Virus record (IMG/VR): IMGVR_UViG_3300037475_000068
Location: 1-42,517 of that record
DNA: 42,517 nt
DNA from: a virus
Strand: one strand, 5' to 3'
Part shown: in pieces, positions 1 to 7,546 of the stretch
How the letters are laid out: each line of letters opens with the position of its first letter
How positions within the stretch are numbered: position 1 is the stretch's first letter
The notes under the pieces: generated by a model
The model's input: the letters and a program-made list of their open reading frames with translations, nothing else
Database searches by the model: none
Told to the model about the DNA's origin: nothing
Made by a program: the position numbers and the translations under genes

Positions 1-999
1 CACGCGACGCTCCACGAGGCGTTCCACCTCCAGGCCGGTGAAACCGGCGCGGTGGACGCTGCCGCGACGGCCAGGTTCGCTGCCGCGCTGACGCCCGAGG
101 AGCGTCGCGTGCATATCGACGCGACCGCCGATGCCGGCGATCTGGTCAGGGTGTTCAAGCAGCAGTGGTCGGATGATCTGATACTGCGGACGGATAGAGT
201 CGTCGCTTCAGACGATAATCTCTGGGTCGGTTATGATCCCGGCGTCGATCACCCGATGGGCATGCTCGTGGACGCTGTTGGGAGGGACGCTCCGAACACG
301 CTCACCACCGTGAAAGCCTGGATCCGCCGCGGCGGCACGATCGACGACGACATCGCGATGCTCGCGCAGTGGCTGGATGGCCGTGCTGTCGCGGGATTCG
401 TGTACGACACCAACCTGAAGAACAAGGATCGCGGCGGTGGCCCTTCGGTGCTCGAGCAGTTCAAGGACAAGCTGCGCATGCGCGGCGTCACCGTGCATGG
501 CTGGTGGCAGTCACGGAAGAATCACGCGCCGGGCATCAATCTGATGCGCGAGAAGATGATGAAGCGCGAGCTCCGGGTGAATGGCAGTCCGGATTCAGGC
601 GGCATGCTGCTCGTCTCGCAGCTGAAAAAGTACCGCGGTCGCGAGGGAACGCGGTTCACCGGCGAGGGCGGCGTGGTCAAGAAGGATGACGAGCTCGTGG
701 ATGCTCTGAGATACGTCCTGATGGCCGGTCCCGTGTGGCGACGGGAGTGGGCGTGCGGGCTGACGGCGACGCGGGCGGGTGAGGATCTGGATTCGGATTT
801 GGAACCGCAGTCAGCGCAGGAGATCGAGCATGCGCGGCAGCTGGCGCTGAGCCGCCGGGCCGGGGAGTTGCGGTCGGGGCGCGGCGCGGCTGGGCGCGTG
901 CGCGGGATGCGCTCGCAGCTGTGGCTAGCGCGGACGGACACTGGCCAGGCGGTGCCGGTGCCGCCATGGCAGCGGGGTGACGGCGGCGCAGGCGCGTAA
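1..999 (+). CDS. terL: Terminase large subunit, C-terminal part (continues from 41648-42517)
   Basis: This is the 3' part of the DNA-packaging motor gene. The start codon lies at 41648 and the frame crosses the circular junction: codon 112-114 here is the same His codon as 42515-42517. The joined protein is 584 residues. This part carries the RNase H-fold nuclease that cuts concatemeric DNA. Likely metal-binding acids are D331 (in VGYDPGVDH), D388 (in FVYDTN) and D486 (in DDELVDALRY). The ATPase half is described at 41648. The first 11 bases of the window do not match the other end and look like an artefact, so the four residues they encode should be ignored. A short coiled-coil gene follows 3 bases after the stop. 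Confidence 0.9.
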   Translation, partial: HATLHEAFHLQAGETGAVDAAATARFAAALTPEERRVHIDATADAGDLVRVFKQQWSDDLILRTDRVVASDDNLWVGYDPGVDHPMGMLVDAVGRDAPNTLTTVKAWIRRGGTIDDDIAMLAQWLDGRAVAGFVYDTNLKNKDRGGGPSVLEQFKDKLRMRGVTVHGWWQSRKNHAPGINLMREKMMKRELRVNGSPDSGGMLLVSQLKKYRGREGTRFTGEGGVVKKDDELVDALRYVLMAGPVWRREWACGLTATRAGEDLDSDLEPQSAQEIEHARQLALSRRAGELRSGRGAAGRVRGMRSQLWLARTDTGQAVPVPPWQRGDGGAGA

Positions 1000-1002
1000 C
1001 CC

Positions 1003-1227
1003 ATGGACACCGCGGCGCGTATCCGCGTGCTCGCGGAGGTCCGCCGCCGGGCGCTCGAGCAGGGGAAGGCAGAGGGGCGCCGGGATGGCGCGGCTGAGGG
1101 CGGATCGCGGCTGGCGGCGCTCGAGCAGCGCGTGGCGGAGCTCGAGCGAACGCTGTCTGAACTGATTGAAACGTTATCGGCCGATGCGACCAGACGGCTC
1201 GAGCGGCTGGACGACGACCGATCGTGA
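1003..1227 (+). CDS. Small coiled-coil protein after terminase
   Basis: This is a 74-residue soluble protein of unknown function. It is rich in Arg, Glu, Ala and Leu, and residues 30-70 form a heptad-like helix ([20 protein letters not shown]). The ATG lies 3 bases after the terminase stop, so it is probably translationally coupled to it. Its place between terminase and a fibre gene suggests a late protein, perhaps a packaging accessory or small structural component. No family was recognised. The frame is supported by tight packing and strong helical heptads. A palindrome of the dispersed family follows 25 bases downstream. Confidence 0.65.
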   Translation: MDTAARIRVLAEVRRRALEQGKAEGRRDGAAEGGSRLAALEQRVAELERTLSELIETLSADATRRLERLDDDRS

Positions 1228-1251
1228 TAGCGGGCGTGACCGCCGGTTCTG

Positions 1252-1271
1252 CAGGGGACTTCAGTCCCTTG
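1252..1271. repeat. Dispersed palindrome copy 1
   Basis: The core AGGGGACTTCAGTCCCTT is an inverted repeat with 7-8 bp arms (one G-T pair) in the gap between the 74-residue gene and the fibre gene. Related copies lie at 12389, 18202, 30086 and 37991. Each lies at or just beyond a stop codon and ahead of the next gene. There is no T-tract, so it is not a plain intrinsic terminator. Confidence 0.6.
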
Positions 1272-1301
1272 CTGTTCCACGTGGAACGTCTAGGGTTGGC
1301 C

Positions 1302-2828
1302 ATGCCGGTGTTGAATCCGCGTCGATGGCTGGGCGGTCGCTGGGTCGCCGTCATGCTCGCCGCGCTCCTCTGCGTGCTCTCCGGGCTCTGCGCTGTCGTT
1401 CACGGATCCGAGGACGACGCCCCCTGGGCAACCGGCTGGGGCATCCAACGCGTCGCGAAGTCGAGCGGATTCACGCCGACCGCGGCTGATCGCGGAACGT
1501 TCTACGACTGCACGGGATCGTTCACGGTATCGCTGCCCGCGGTGGCGAGCGTAGGCAGCGGGTATCACCTCGTCATTCGCAATGCGAACGCGAACACGAA
1601 CAACATCACGATCGACCCCAGTGGTGTGGAAGCGATCGTTGTGGGCGGCGTTTCAGATGAGGTGTGCGTGCTTTCCTCCGGCCAGGCCGTCGTCATCGTC
1701 TGTACGGGCACGCAATGGGTGGCCGCGGCATCGTCTGGAACGAGCGGGTTGGCCGGTGGCGGCGGAGTGTTCGGCCTTGGCTCCGCGCAGGGCTTGACCG
1801 GCCGACACAACGGCAGGTTCATTCCATGCTCTGGCGGACCCTACACCGTGACGCTACCAGATACTGGCGCGACCGAGAATCTCGGCTGGTGCGCGACTAT
1901 CTGTAACTTGGACGCGGGAACGATCACGGTCGCCGCGCCGGGCGCTCAACGGATCTACTTCAACGGATCGACGGTCGCCTCAACCACGCTCGCTCAGGGT
2001 CAGTCGATCTCGCTGATCAAGTCCGGTGTGGTGTACTACGTGGTGAGCCAGGGAACGCCGAGCGCGTCGGGCACCGCCAGCGGCGATCTCGGCGGCTCGT
2101 ATCCAGGCCCAACCGTCGCGAAGATCAACGGCGTGGCGCTCGGCACAACCTCGGCCACCGCGGGGAAGGTCCTGGCCGGAAACGGGACCACGATCGCCTC
2201 ACTGACGATGTCGGGTGATGCCGCCATCGACGGCGCAGGCGCGCTCACGCTGGCGAACACCGCGGTCACGCCGGGCTCATACACGAACGCGAATATCACA
2301 GTCGACTCCAAGGGGCGGGTGACGTCCGCTGCGAACGGGACCTCGTCTGGGTACTCACTCCTGTTCGCGCAGACGACAGCGACGACGGTCGCGAACACCG
2401 GCGTCGCTACCACGCTCATCGGCGCGGGATCTGGCAGCCTGACCCTCGCGGGAGGATACTGGTCGGCCGGGAAGACCATCCGCGTGAAGATGGCGGGAGT
2501 CATCTCGACCACGGGAACTCCGACGTTCGTCATCGATCCCAGGCTCGGGTCCCATGGTGTCGGCGGCTCCGCGGTGACGCTGGCGACGCTCTCGAGCGCT
2601 CCGTTCAATGTCGAATGCACGTTCACATGCATTACCACTGGCGCGAGCGGTTCGTTCTCCGCTGGCGGCGTCTGGTCTGCCGGTGACAGCCACGGCGTGA
2701 TCAACGCCGTCACTACGACCTTCGACACCACTGCCGCGAACGCGGTGGATATCCTCGCGCAGTGGGGCTCCGCCTCGCCATCGAACACCGTCACGAGCGC
2801 CATCGTCACGCTCGAGGGGTTGAACTAG
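1302..2828 (+). CDS. Tail-fibre-like protein with N-terminal signal/anchor segment
   Basis: This is a 508-residue fibre-like protein. Residues 1-40 look like a Sec signal or anchor: a basic start ([10 protein letters not shown]), the hydrophobic run [19 protein letters not shown], then VHGSEDD. The rest is Gly/Thr/Ala/Ser-rich beta sequence. Residues of the type [20 protein letters not shown], the phrase [20 protein letters not shown] and the stretch [13 protein letters not shown] are typical of phage tail-fibre shafts. The C-terminal part (from about residue 350) resembles a globular beta head. A GTG at 1224 opens the same frame, but the ATG at 1302 gives the clean signal-like N-terminus. 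A Sec signal on a fibre-like protein is unusual; it may be displayed on the host surface rather than, or as well as, assembled into virions. Confidence 0.75.
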   Translation: MPVLNPRRWLGGRWVAVMLAALLCVLSGLCAVVHGSEDDAPWATGWGIQRVAKSSGFTPTAADRGTFYDCTGSFTVSLPAVASVGSGYHLVIRNANANTNNITIDPSGVEAIVVGGVSDEVCVLSSGQAVVIVCTGTQWVAAASSGTSGLAGGGGVFGLGSAQGLTGRHNGRFIPCSGGPYTVTLPDTGATENLGWCATICNLDAGTITVAAPGAQRIYFNGSTVASTTLAQGQSISLIKSGVVYYVVSQGTPSASGTASGDLGGSYPGPTVAKINGVALGTTSATAGKVLAGNGTTIASLTMSGDAAIDGAGALTLANTAVTPGSYTNANITVDSKGRVTSAANGTSSGYSLLFAQTTATTVANTGVATTLIGAGSGSLTLAGGYWSAGKTIRVKMAGVISTTGTPTFVIDPRLGSHGVGGSAVTLATLSSAPFNVECTFTCITTGASGSFSAGGVWSAGDSHGVINAVTTTFDTTAANAVDILAQWGSASPSNTVTSAIVTLEGLN

Positions 2829-2830
2829 CC

Positions 2831-3166
2831 ATGTCTCACGCGACGCCACCGTCAGATGAAGCATCCCCATCCGAGGGCACCGCCGCAATCACCCCGCGGT
2901 CGCGCCTGAAGCTGACGCTCTCGCAATTCTGGTCAGTACAGGTCGCGATCATCGGCGTCGCGATCATCATCTACGGCGCGTATCGCGACCTGAAGGACGA
3001 CATCAGGTCGTTCAAAGAGGAGCTCCGGCACGTGGAGCGCGCGGTCGGGGTGAGGCCGCTCGGGGACTCGCGGTCGGGCTCTGATGATTCCTCGGCCGTT
3101 CCCATCAACCCCCCGAGCCGGCCCGCGCTGGCGACGGTCGTCCCTGAACCACGGAGTACACCATGA
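2831..3166 (+). CDS. Single-TM coiled-coil protein (holin or inner-spanin candidate)
   Basis: This 111-residue protein has a polar N-terminus of about 35 residues and one transmembrane segment (WSVQVAIIGVAIIIYGAY). A charged helix follows (RDLKDDIRSFKEELRHVERA), then a Pro/Ser-rich tail. The ATG at 2831 is 2 bases after the fibre stop; in-frame codons further upstream lie inside the fibre gene. One membrane helix followed by a coiled coil is the layout of inner spanins and of some small phage membrane proteins. It overlaps the next, holin-like gene by ATGA. The assignment to lysis rests on context. Confidence 0.65.
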   Translation: MSHATPPSDEASPSEGTAAITPRSRLKLTLSQFWSVQVAIIGVAIIIYGAYRDLKDDIRSFKEELRHVERAVGVRPLGDSRSGSDDSSAVPINPPSRPALATVVPEPRSTP

Positions 3167-3363
3167 AGTCCTGGCGCACCACCCTCTGCGGCTTCCTCGC
3201 CGCGGTATCCGCTGCCATCCCCGCGATCAACGCTGCCATCGACGGCAACCCGGCGACCGTGCCGGATTGGTCGCCGATCTTCCCGGCGCTCATGGCGGCG
3301 ATCGGGCTGATGCTGGCGCGGGACGCGAAGGTCTCGAGCGAGCAGCAGGGTATCAAGCCGTGA
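3163..3363 (+). CDS. Holin-like small membrane protein
   Basis: This 66-residue protein has two hydrophobic segments: residues 6-25 (TTLCGFLAAVSAAIPAINAA) and about 38-52 (WSPIFPALMAAIGLMLA). A short polar tail, RDAKVSSEQQ, follows. The pattern MKSWRTTLCGFLAA...PDWSPI...GLMLARD is common among small phage membrane proteins encoded next to lysis genes. It would sit in the inner membrane and could act as a holin. It is coupled to its neighbours by ATGA and GTGA overlaps. The call is a family resemblance plus context; an endolysin partner was not found. Confidence 0.65.
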   Translation: MKSWRTTLCGFLAAVSAAIPAINAAIDGNPATVPDWSPIFPALMAAIGLMLARDAKVSSEQQGIKP

Positions 3364-3854
3364 GAATCGGCCGCTGCGTTGATTGCGGCGCGGAGTTCAC
3401 GACTCGGGCCCATAACACCATCCGGTGTCGTGGGACCGATTGTGAACGTCGTCGCAATCGCCAGTGGCGCATGAGTCGAAGACGCATGGACGTGCCGGCA
3501 GACAACGAGCGCGTTCGGCAGTGGCGAAAGACGGCAAGGATCCTGGTGATTCTGACGTCGGCGAAATCTCGAGCAAAGCGCCTGGGAATTGAGTTTAGAC
3601 TCTCGCCTGGCGACATCGAGATTCCCGCGGCGTGCCCGATACTGGGCATCCCGCTCGCTTGCGGCAACGGCGTCACGACTCCCGGCTCACCGAGCCTCGA
3701 CCGGATCAACCCGCTTCTCGGCTACGTCCCCGGAAACGTTGCCGTTATCAGCCATCGTGCCAACCGGATTAAGAACGATGCCACCCTCGCGGAACTACTC
3801 CTCGTAGCAGAGTATGTTCGGCGGCATTCGGGCCGGGCGGCCCATGTCGCGTAA
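3360..3854 (+). CDS. HNH-type endonuclease with N-terminal zinc ribbon
   Basis: This 164-residue protein begins with a four-Cys zinc ribbon (C6-x2-C9 and C23-x4-C28), followed by a basic linker and a small HNH-type nuclease domain. The phrase CPILGIPL (92-99), SLDRINP (112-118) and GNVAVISHRANRIKND (125-140) match the phage HNH group whose members typically read SLDRID...GY...NV...S.RAN.IK. It probably cuts DNA as a free-standing homing-type nuclease. The GTG at 3360 overlaps the holin-like stop (GTGA) and preserves both Cys pairs; the longer open frame upstream is antisense to nothing but overlaps two genes. Its place inside the lysis cassette is typical of mobile HNH genes. Confidence 0.8.
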   Translation: MRIGRCVDCGAEFTTRAHNTIRCRGTDCERRRNRQWRMSRRRMDVPADNERVRQWRKTARILVILTSAKSRAKRLGIEFRLSPGDIEIPAACPILGIPLACGNGVTTPGSPSLDRINPLLGYVPGNVAVISHRANRIKNDATLAELLLVAEYVRRHSGRAAHVA

Positions 3855-4084
3855 TGCCCACCCTCCTCGCGTTCGTCGAGGCGCTCGCCTACGGCTTCGC
3901 GAGGGGCTGGTGGAAGGCTTACTTCGAGCTCAAGCAGCGTGGCGAACACGCCTGGGAAGAAACGACGATCGATGAAGACCGCGCCCGTGCTGATCGCTTT
4001 CGTGATGCTGCTCGCGCTGCCGGGCTGCCCCCAGGCGGACCGTCCGATTCCCAGCCGCACGGTCCCACATCGGTTGGCGGCTGA
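3854..4084 (+). CDS. Small lysis-region protein, possible Rz-like partner
   Basis: This 76-residue protein starts at the TAATG overlap with the HNH gene. Residues 3-26 are hydrophobic and aromatic (LLAFVEALAYGFARGWWKAY). A charged helix (residues 27-57, KQRGEHAWEETTIDEDRARA) and a Gly/Pro tail follow. The lipoprotein gene at 3972 is nested in another frame and overlaps its 3' half, as in Rz/Rz1 spanin pairs. The hydrophobic segment is weaker than in classical inner spanins, so the assignment is tentative. The alternative is a small unrelated protein that happens to overlap the lipoprotein. Confidence 0.5.
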   Translation: MPTLLAFVEALAYGFARGWWKAYFELKQRGEHAWEETTIDEDRARADRFRDAARAAGLPPGGPSDSQPHGPTSVGG

Positions 4085-4196
4085 CGTGGACGCCGAGATA
4101 TACGTGCGTACCTCGAGCGGCGACTTCCAGAAGGCATCGGTGATGCTGCCGTCGGGGTGGTATGTGGCGGCGCCTGAGATTGTGGAGGGGAAGTGA
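3972..4196 (+). CDS. Rz1-like outer-membrane lipoprotein (putative o-spanin)
   Basis: This 74-residue protein begins MKTAPVLIAFVMLLALPGC: a basic start, a hydrophobic core and the lipobox LPGC, so the mature form would begin at a lipidated Cys19. The mature part is Pro-rich at first (PQADRPIPSRTVPH), then short and beta-like. The gene lies out of frame over the 3' half of the 3854-4084 gene, the usual Rz1 arrangement. It overlaps the next fibre gene by GTGA. An in-frame start at 3939 adds 11 polar residues before the signal and would spoil it, so the ATG at 3972 is preferred. Spanin function is inferred from architecture. Confidence 0.6.
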   Translation: MKTAPVLIAFVMLLALPGCPQADRPIPSRTVPHRLAADVDAEIYVRTSSGDFQKASVMLPSGWYVAAPEIVEGK

Positions 4197-6808
4197 TCCT
4201 CGCTTCACGATCGGCCCACCTGGTCGCCCTCCTCCTGCTCGTCCTCACCGGCTGGGCGAGCGACGATGTCGTTCCGCCTGGTTACGGCACCATCGGCCTC
4301 GGCCCCTCCAGCATCTCGGCGTCAACGTCTCAATCCGCGCGCCTCGGCCTGCAGTCGAAGTTCGGCCTTGGGCCGCGGACTCCGACCGCGGCCCAGGCGT
4401 TCGCGAAGCCGGCCTTCACCAACCTCAACGATGCTGCGATCACGACCTACACCAGTACCACCGGGCGGTGGGATCCGGTCAACAACGCGATCAAGTACGC
4501 CAACCAGCGCCGGCAGCGCACGTTCACCGTCGCGGGCACGAACTACTCGGCCGACCTGATCGAGAGCGCGCGGACGAACCTGCTCGCCGCCGGAACCTCC
4601 GAGCATTTTGAGCGCTGGACGGTGGGCACCGGTACGCCGGTTATCACGACCGACACCATCGCCTGCCCGAATGCGGAGGTTGTCGCCGACACCCTGACCG
4701 AGGGCGTCGGCACCGGAACGCAGAGCGTCACGCAGTCGATCACCAAGGCGGCCTCGTCTCTCGCCTACGTCGGCTCCTGCTACATCAAGAACAAGACCGG
4801 CACGCGTGAGGTGACGGTCGAACTGGACGACGGCACGACCACGAACGGCGTGTCCATGCGCATCAACCCGGCGACGGGTGCGCTGACCTCGGCTCCGGCT
4901 GCGTTCGGCGCTGGCTGGGCCGTGAACACTGCGGCTGGAACCAGTGGCTACACGATCACCGATGCTGGCTCCGGCTGGTATCGCGTATCGATCGTCGCCA
5001 CCAGCGACACCACGACCACAGTCCGCTTCCGCGTCGCGCTCTACAACGCGGCAGACAGCTACGCCGGTGACGGCACCAGCGCGGTTTATCTATGGGGCGC
5101 CGATGTGAACCAGGCGACGTTTGCGGGCGCGGTGGGGCTGAATCGGAATGTGCTGCTGCAGTCGCAGACGCTCAACACGACGTGGACTAAGACCCGCAGC
5201 ACCATCACCAGCGATGCGGTTGCTGACCCGATCACGGGCGACACGACTGCGGACAAGATTATTGAAGACAATACCGTCACCAACTCACATCTTATCCAAC
5301 AGTCGTTCACCAAAGCGGCATCATCGCTCACCTTTACTTGCTCCGTCTACCTCAAAGCGGCCGAGCGGACATGGGTGCGCCTTGCCTGCTCCGGAACGAA
5401 TGCGCTGACCAACGCCGCTGGAGCCTACTTCGACCTCACGAACGGCGTGACGGGGTCCTCGTTCTCGAATGGAGCGGGATGGACCCTGTCGTCAAAGACG
5501 ATCACTAGCGTAGGAGGCGGGTGGTATCGTTGCTCTATCGTTGTTGTCTCCGCAAGCGAGACGGCCATTTGGGCCAACATCCACTTAGCGACGGCTGACG
5601 GAACGGTCTCTTACACCGGCGACGCGACGAGTGGTCTCTACGCCTGGGGCACGCAGCTTGAATACGGCGGTACGCTGACCCAGTACTGGGCCACCACCAC
5701 CGCCGGCCTGCGCACGGCCGACGAGCTCACCTCGTCGCTCACCGGGATTACGGATGCGCGGACGAACCTCACGCTCTGGTCAGAGCAGATCGACAACGCG
5801 GCATGGACCAAGAACGCCGACGTGACAGTCACCGCGAACAGCGGCACGGACCCGAACGGCAACGGCTACTGCGATCTCATCACCGAGGGCGTCGCCGGCA
5901 CGGCGGCCACCATTTCGCCGGCAGCTACGATTTCGGCCGGCAGCACTGTTGCGGTGTCGTGCTGGTTCAGGGCTTCCGCGCTGACGGCATGGGTCCGCGT
6001 TCAGTGCGCTAGCGACTCCGGGGTGAACGGCTGGACCGCGTGGTACAACCTGAGTACTGGCGCAGTGGGAACGCAAAGCGTTCTCGGGACAGGTACCGCG
6101 TCCTCGATCACCATCAGCAGCTATGGCAACGGCTGGTATCGCTGCATGAGCACCGGGAAGGTGGCTCCAGCCGCGACGGCGATGAACTTCCGCTTCAGTT
6201 CAGCCGACGCCGATGCCAGCACCACGCGCGTCTCCTCGTCCGCCTACTACGCCTTCGGCGCCCAGGTGGAGCGGGCCTCCACCGTCGGCACCTACATGCC
6301 CGTCGGCGGCACCGCGATCACCACGACGCAGACCGGCCTCTCGCGCACGACGGGCACGCTGGTGTCGATCGTCATGCCGAGGAATTGGACGGGGGATCAG
6401 GATGGAAGCACGGCGTTCCGTATCTTGGCTGGCATAGATGATGCCAATTTAGCTATCCGCAAGTCCAGCGGCGCCACAACTGCGCCGGTCTATTCGCGCG
6501 GCGACACGGCTACGGGGCGCGCAATCACGGGCGCTAGCTGGACATCGAATCTTGTGAGCGGATCGCTCGTCCAGGCGACGATTACTTGGAGTCCCGGCAC
6601 CTTGGCCGGTTACATCAACGGCGGCTCTCCTCCTGCAGGTCCTGCGCAGGTCGCTCTGCCGTGGTCGACCTGCACTCAAATCGTGATCGGTTCGGCCGCT
6701 ACAGGAACGCTCGCCGACTTCGCATACAACCTCATCCTCTACAGCCACCAGCAAGTAGTCCCCGGCTCGACGCTCGCCCTCATGTACGCGAACACGAGCG
6801 CGCCGTGA
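4193..6808 (+). CDS. Large secreted fibre/adhesin-like protein with three repeated modules
   Basis: This 871-residue protein begins with a Sec-like signal (residues 1-23, core LVALLLLVLTG, possible cleavage after GWA). Three related modules of about 180-190 residues start near 127, 318 and 515. Each opens R(T/N)(N)L or RNVLL, has a W(T/K) strand near residue 15, a central ITKAASSL-like stretch, and ends GWYR(V/C)S followed by Y.(W/F)GA or Y.WGTQ. Such modules resemble jelly-roll carbohydrate-binding units of phage appendages. The last 150 residues resemble a lectin/LamG-like fold (GYINGGSPP, LILYSH). It starts GTG at 4193, overlapping the lipoprotein stop. Function is probably glycan binding, either on the virion or exported to the host surface; the signal favours export. 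Confidence 0.7.
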   Translation: MILASRSAHLVALLLLVLTGWASDDVVPPGYGTIGLGPSSISASTSQSARLGLQSKFGLGPRTPTAAQAFAKPAFTNLNDAAITTYTSTTGRWDPVNNAIKYANQRRQRTFTVAGTNYSADLIESARTNLLAAGTSEHFERWTVGTGTPVITTDTIACPNAEVVADTLTEGVGTGTQSVTQSITKAASSLAYVGSCYIKNKTGTREVTVELDDGTTTNGVSMRINPATGALTSAPAAFGAGWAVNTAAGTSGYTITDAGSGWYRVSIVATSDTTTTVRFRVALYNAADSYAGDGTSAVYLWGADVNQATFAGAVGLNRNVLLQSQTLNTTWTKTRSTITSDAVADPITGDTTADKIIEDNTVTNSHLIQQSFTKAASSLTFTCSVYLKAAERTWVRLACSGTNALTNAAGAYFDLTNGVTGSSFSNGAGWTLSSKTITSVGGGWYRCSIVVVSASETAIWANIHLATADGTVSYTGDATSGLYAWGTQLEYGGTLTQYWATTTAGLRTADELTSSLTGITDARTNLTLWSEQIDNAAWTKNADVTVTANSGTDPNGNGYCDLITEGVAGTAATISPAATISAGSTVAVSCWFRASALTAWVRVQCASDSGVNGWTAWYNLSTGAVGTQSVLGTGTASSITISSYGNGWYRCMSTGKVAPAATAMNFRFSSADADASTTRVSSSAYYAFGAQVERASTVGTYMPVGGTAITTTQTGLSRTTGTLVSIVMPRNWTGDQDGSTAFRILAGIDDANLAIRKSSGATTAPVYSRGDTATGRAITGASWTSNLVSGSLVQATITWSPGTLAGYINGGSPPAGPAQVALPWSTCTQIVIGSAATGTLADFAYNLILYSHQQVVPGSTLALMYANTSAP

Positions 6809-7116
6809 GGACTGCCATCCTCCTCTGCCTGGCGCTCACGGCTCCTGCAGCCGACCTGCTCCACGAGCCGATCGCGGTGCACTACAACTACGAGAGCCAC
6901 GCCCTTGCCGGCGCGGTCGTCGGCATCGCCGTCGAGGAGATCCTCCGCAAGGAGACTCCGCTTAACCGCATCGAGCGCCTCGTCACCGCCGCCGTGGCCG
7001 CGCTCGCGATCGGCGCGGGCAAGGAGTACCTGCTCGACATCCACGCGCGCCCGCGCGAGATCCCGCCGTGGGGTTGTGGGGCCGCCGCCGCCATCTCCTT
7101 CCGCTACGCATTTTAA
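6805..7116 (+). CDS. Exported small membrane protein
   Basis: This 103-residue protein starts at GTG 6805, overlapping the fibre stop (GTGA). Residues 1-17 form a signal (MRTAILLCLALTAPA, AxA-type cleavage). Further hydrophobic segments lie at about 32-42 (ALAGAVVGIAV), 57-71 (LVTAAVAALAIGAGK) and the C-terminus (GCGAAAAISF). The pattern H..AG...G......(21 residues)..GKEYLLD recalls small YfiM/DUF2279-type proteins, but the match is only by eye. It probably lies in the cell envelope. It sits between two exported proteins, suggesting a common envelope role. Confidence 0.55.
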   Translation: MRTAILLCLALTAPAADLLHEPIAVHYNYESHALAGAVVGIAVEEILRKETPLNRIERLVTAAVAALAIGAGKEYLLDIHARPREIPPWGCGAAAAISFRYAF

Positions 7117-7126
7117 GGAAATACCC

Positions 7127-7507
7127 ATGCGCCCCTCCGTCCGTCTCTTCGCTTCACTCCTCGCCCTGTTCGTCCTCGCGACGTCCGGCTTCGCCGTCAC
7201 CACGGCGACCTACGACATCACGGCGATCCCGCAGATCAGTATCAGCGGCGGCCTCGCGCTGACGTCGACCGAGACGACGATCACGCTCACCAAGGGCCAG
7301 GTCCCTGGTCGGGTCGTGCAGCTGACCTGCGAGCAGGACTGGGGCATCGCGACCGCCACCGGCGCGTTCGCGACCAAGCAGCCGGTCCCGGCTGGTGTGC
7401 CGTTCACGATCGAGATCAAGGGCGACTCGACCGTCCTCTACGTGCAGGCGTCGTCGACCTCTGGCACCATCCACACCTCGGCGCTCGCGGCGACGTCGCA
7501 GAATTAG
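7127..7507 (+). CDS. Small secreted beta-rich protein
   Basis: This 126-residue protein has a textbook signal: MRPSVRLFASLLALFVLATS, then GFA as a cleavage site near residue 23. The mature part is Thr/Ser-rich beta sequence (ISISGGLALTSTETTITLTK) with one Cys in LTCEQDW. The ATG at 7127 follows AAGGAA. No family was recognised. The stop is followed by a 39-base gap and then the portal gene. It belongs to a run of four exported proteins in the terminase-to-portal interval (fibre, fibre, membrane protein, this one). Confidence 0.6.
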   Translation: MRPSVRLFASLLALFVLATSGFAVTTATYDITAIPQISISGGLALTSTETTITLTKGQVPGRVVQLTCEQDWGIATATGAFATKQPVPAGVPFTIEIKGDSTVLYVQASSTSGTIHTSALAATSQN

Positions 7508-7546
7508 CTCTCCGCCCCTCCGACCACCGCCCAGATCGGATCACCC

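Noticed and set aside
1224-1301. GTG at 1224 as the start of the fibre-like gene
   Set aside because: It would add 26 residues that run across the dispersed palindrome and place a polar stretch before the signal; the ATG at 1302 gives a normal signal-like N-terminus.
7127-7507. Secreted 126-residue protein as an endolysin
   Set aside because: It is beta-rich with no catalytic Glu/Asp/Cys/His motif known from muralytic enzymes and looks like a small secreted binding or structural protein.
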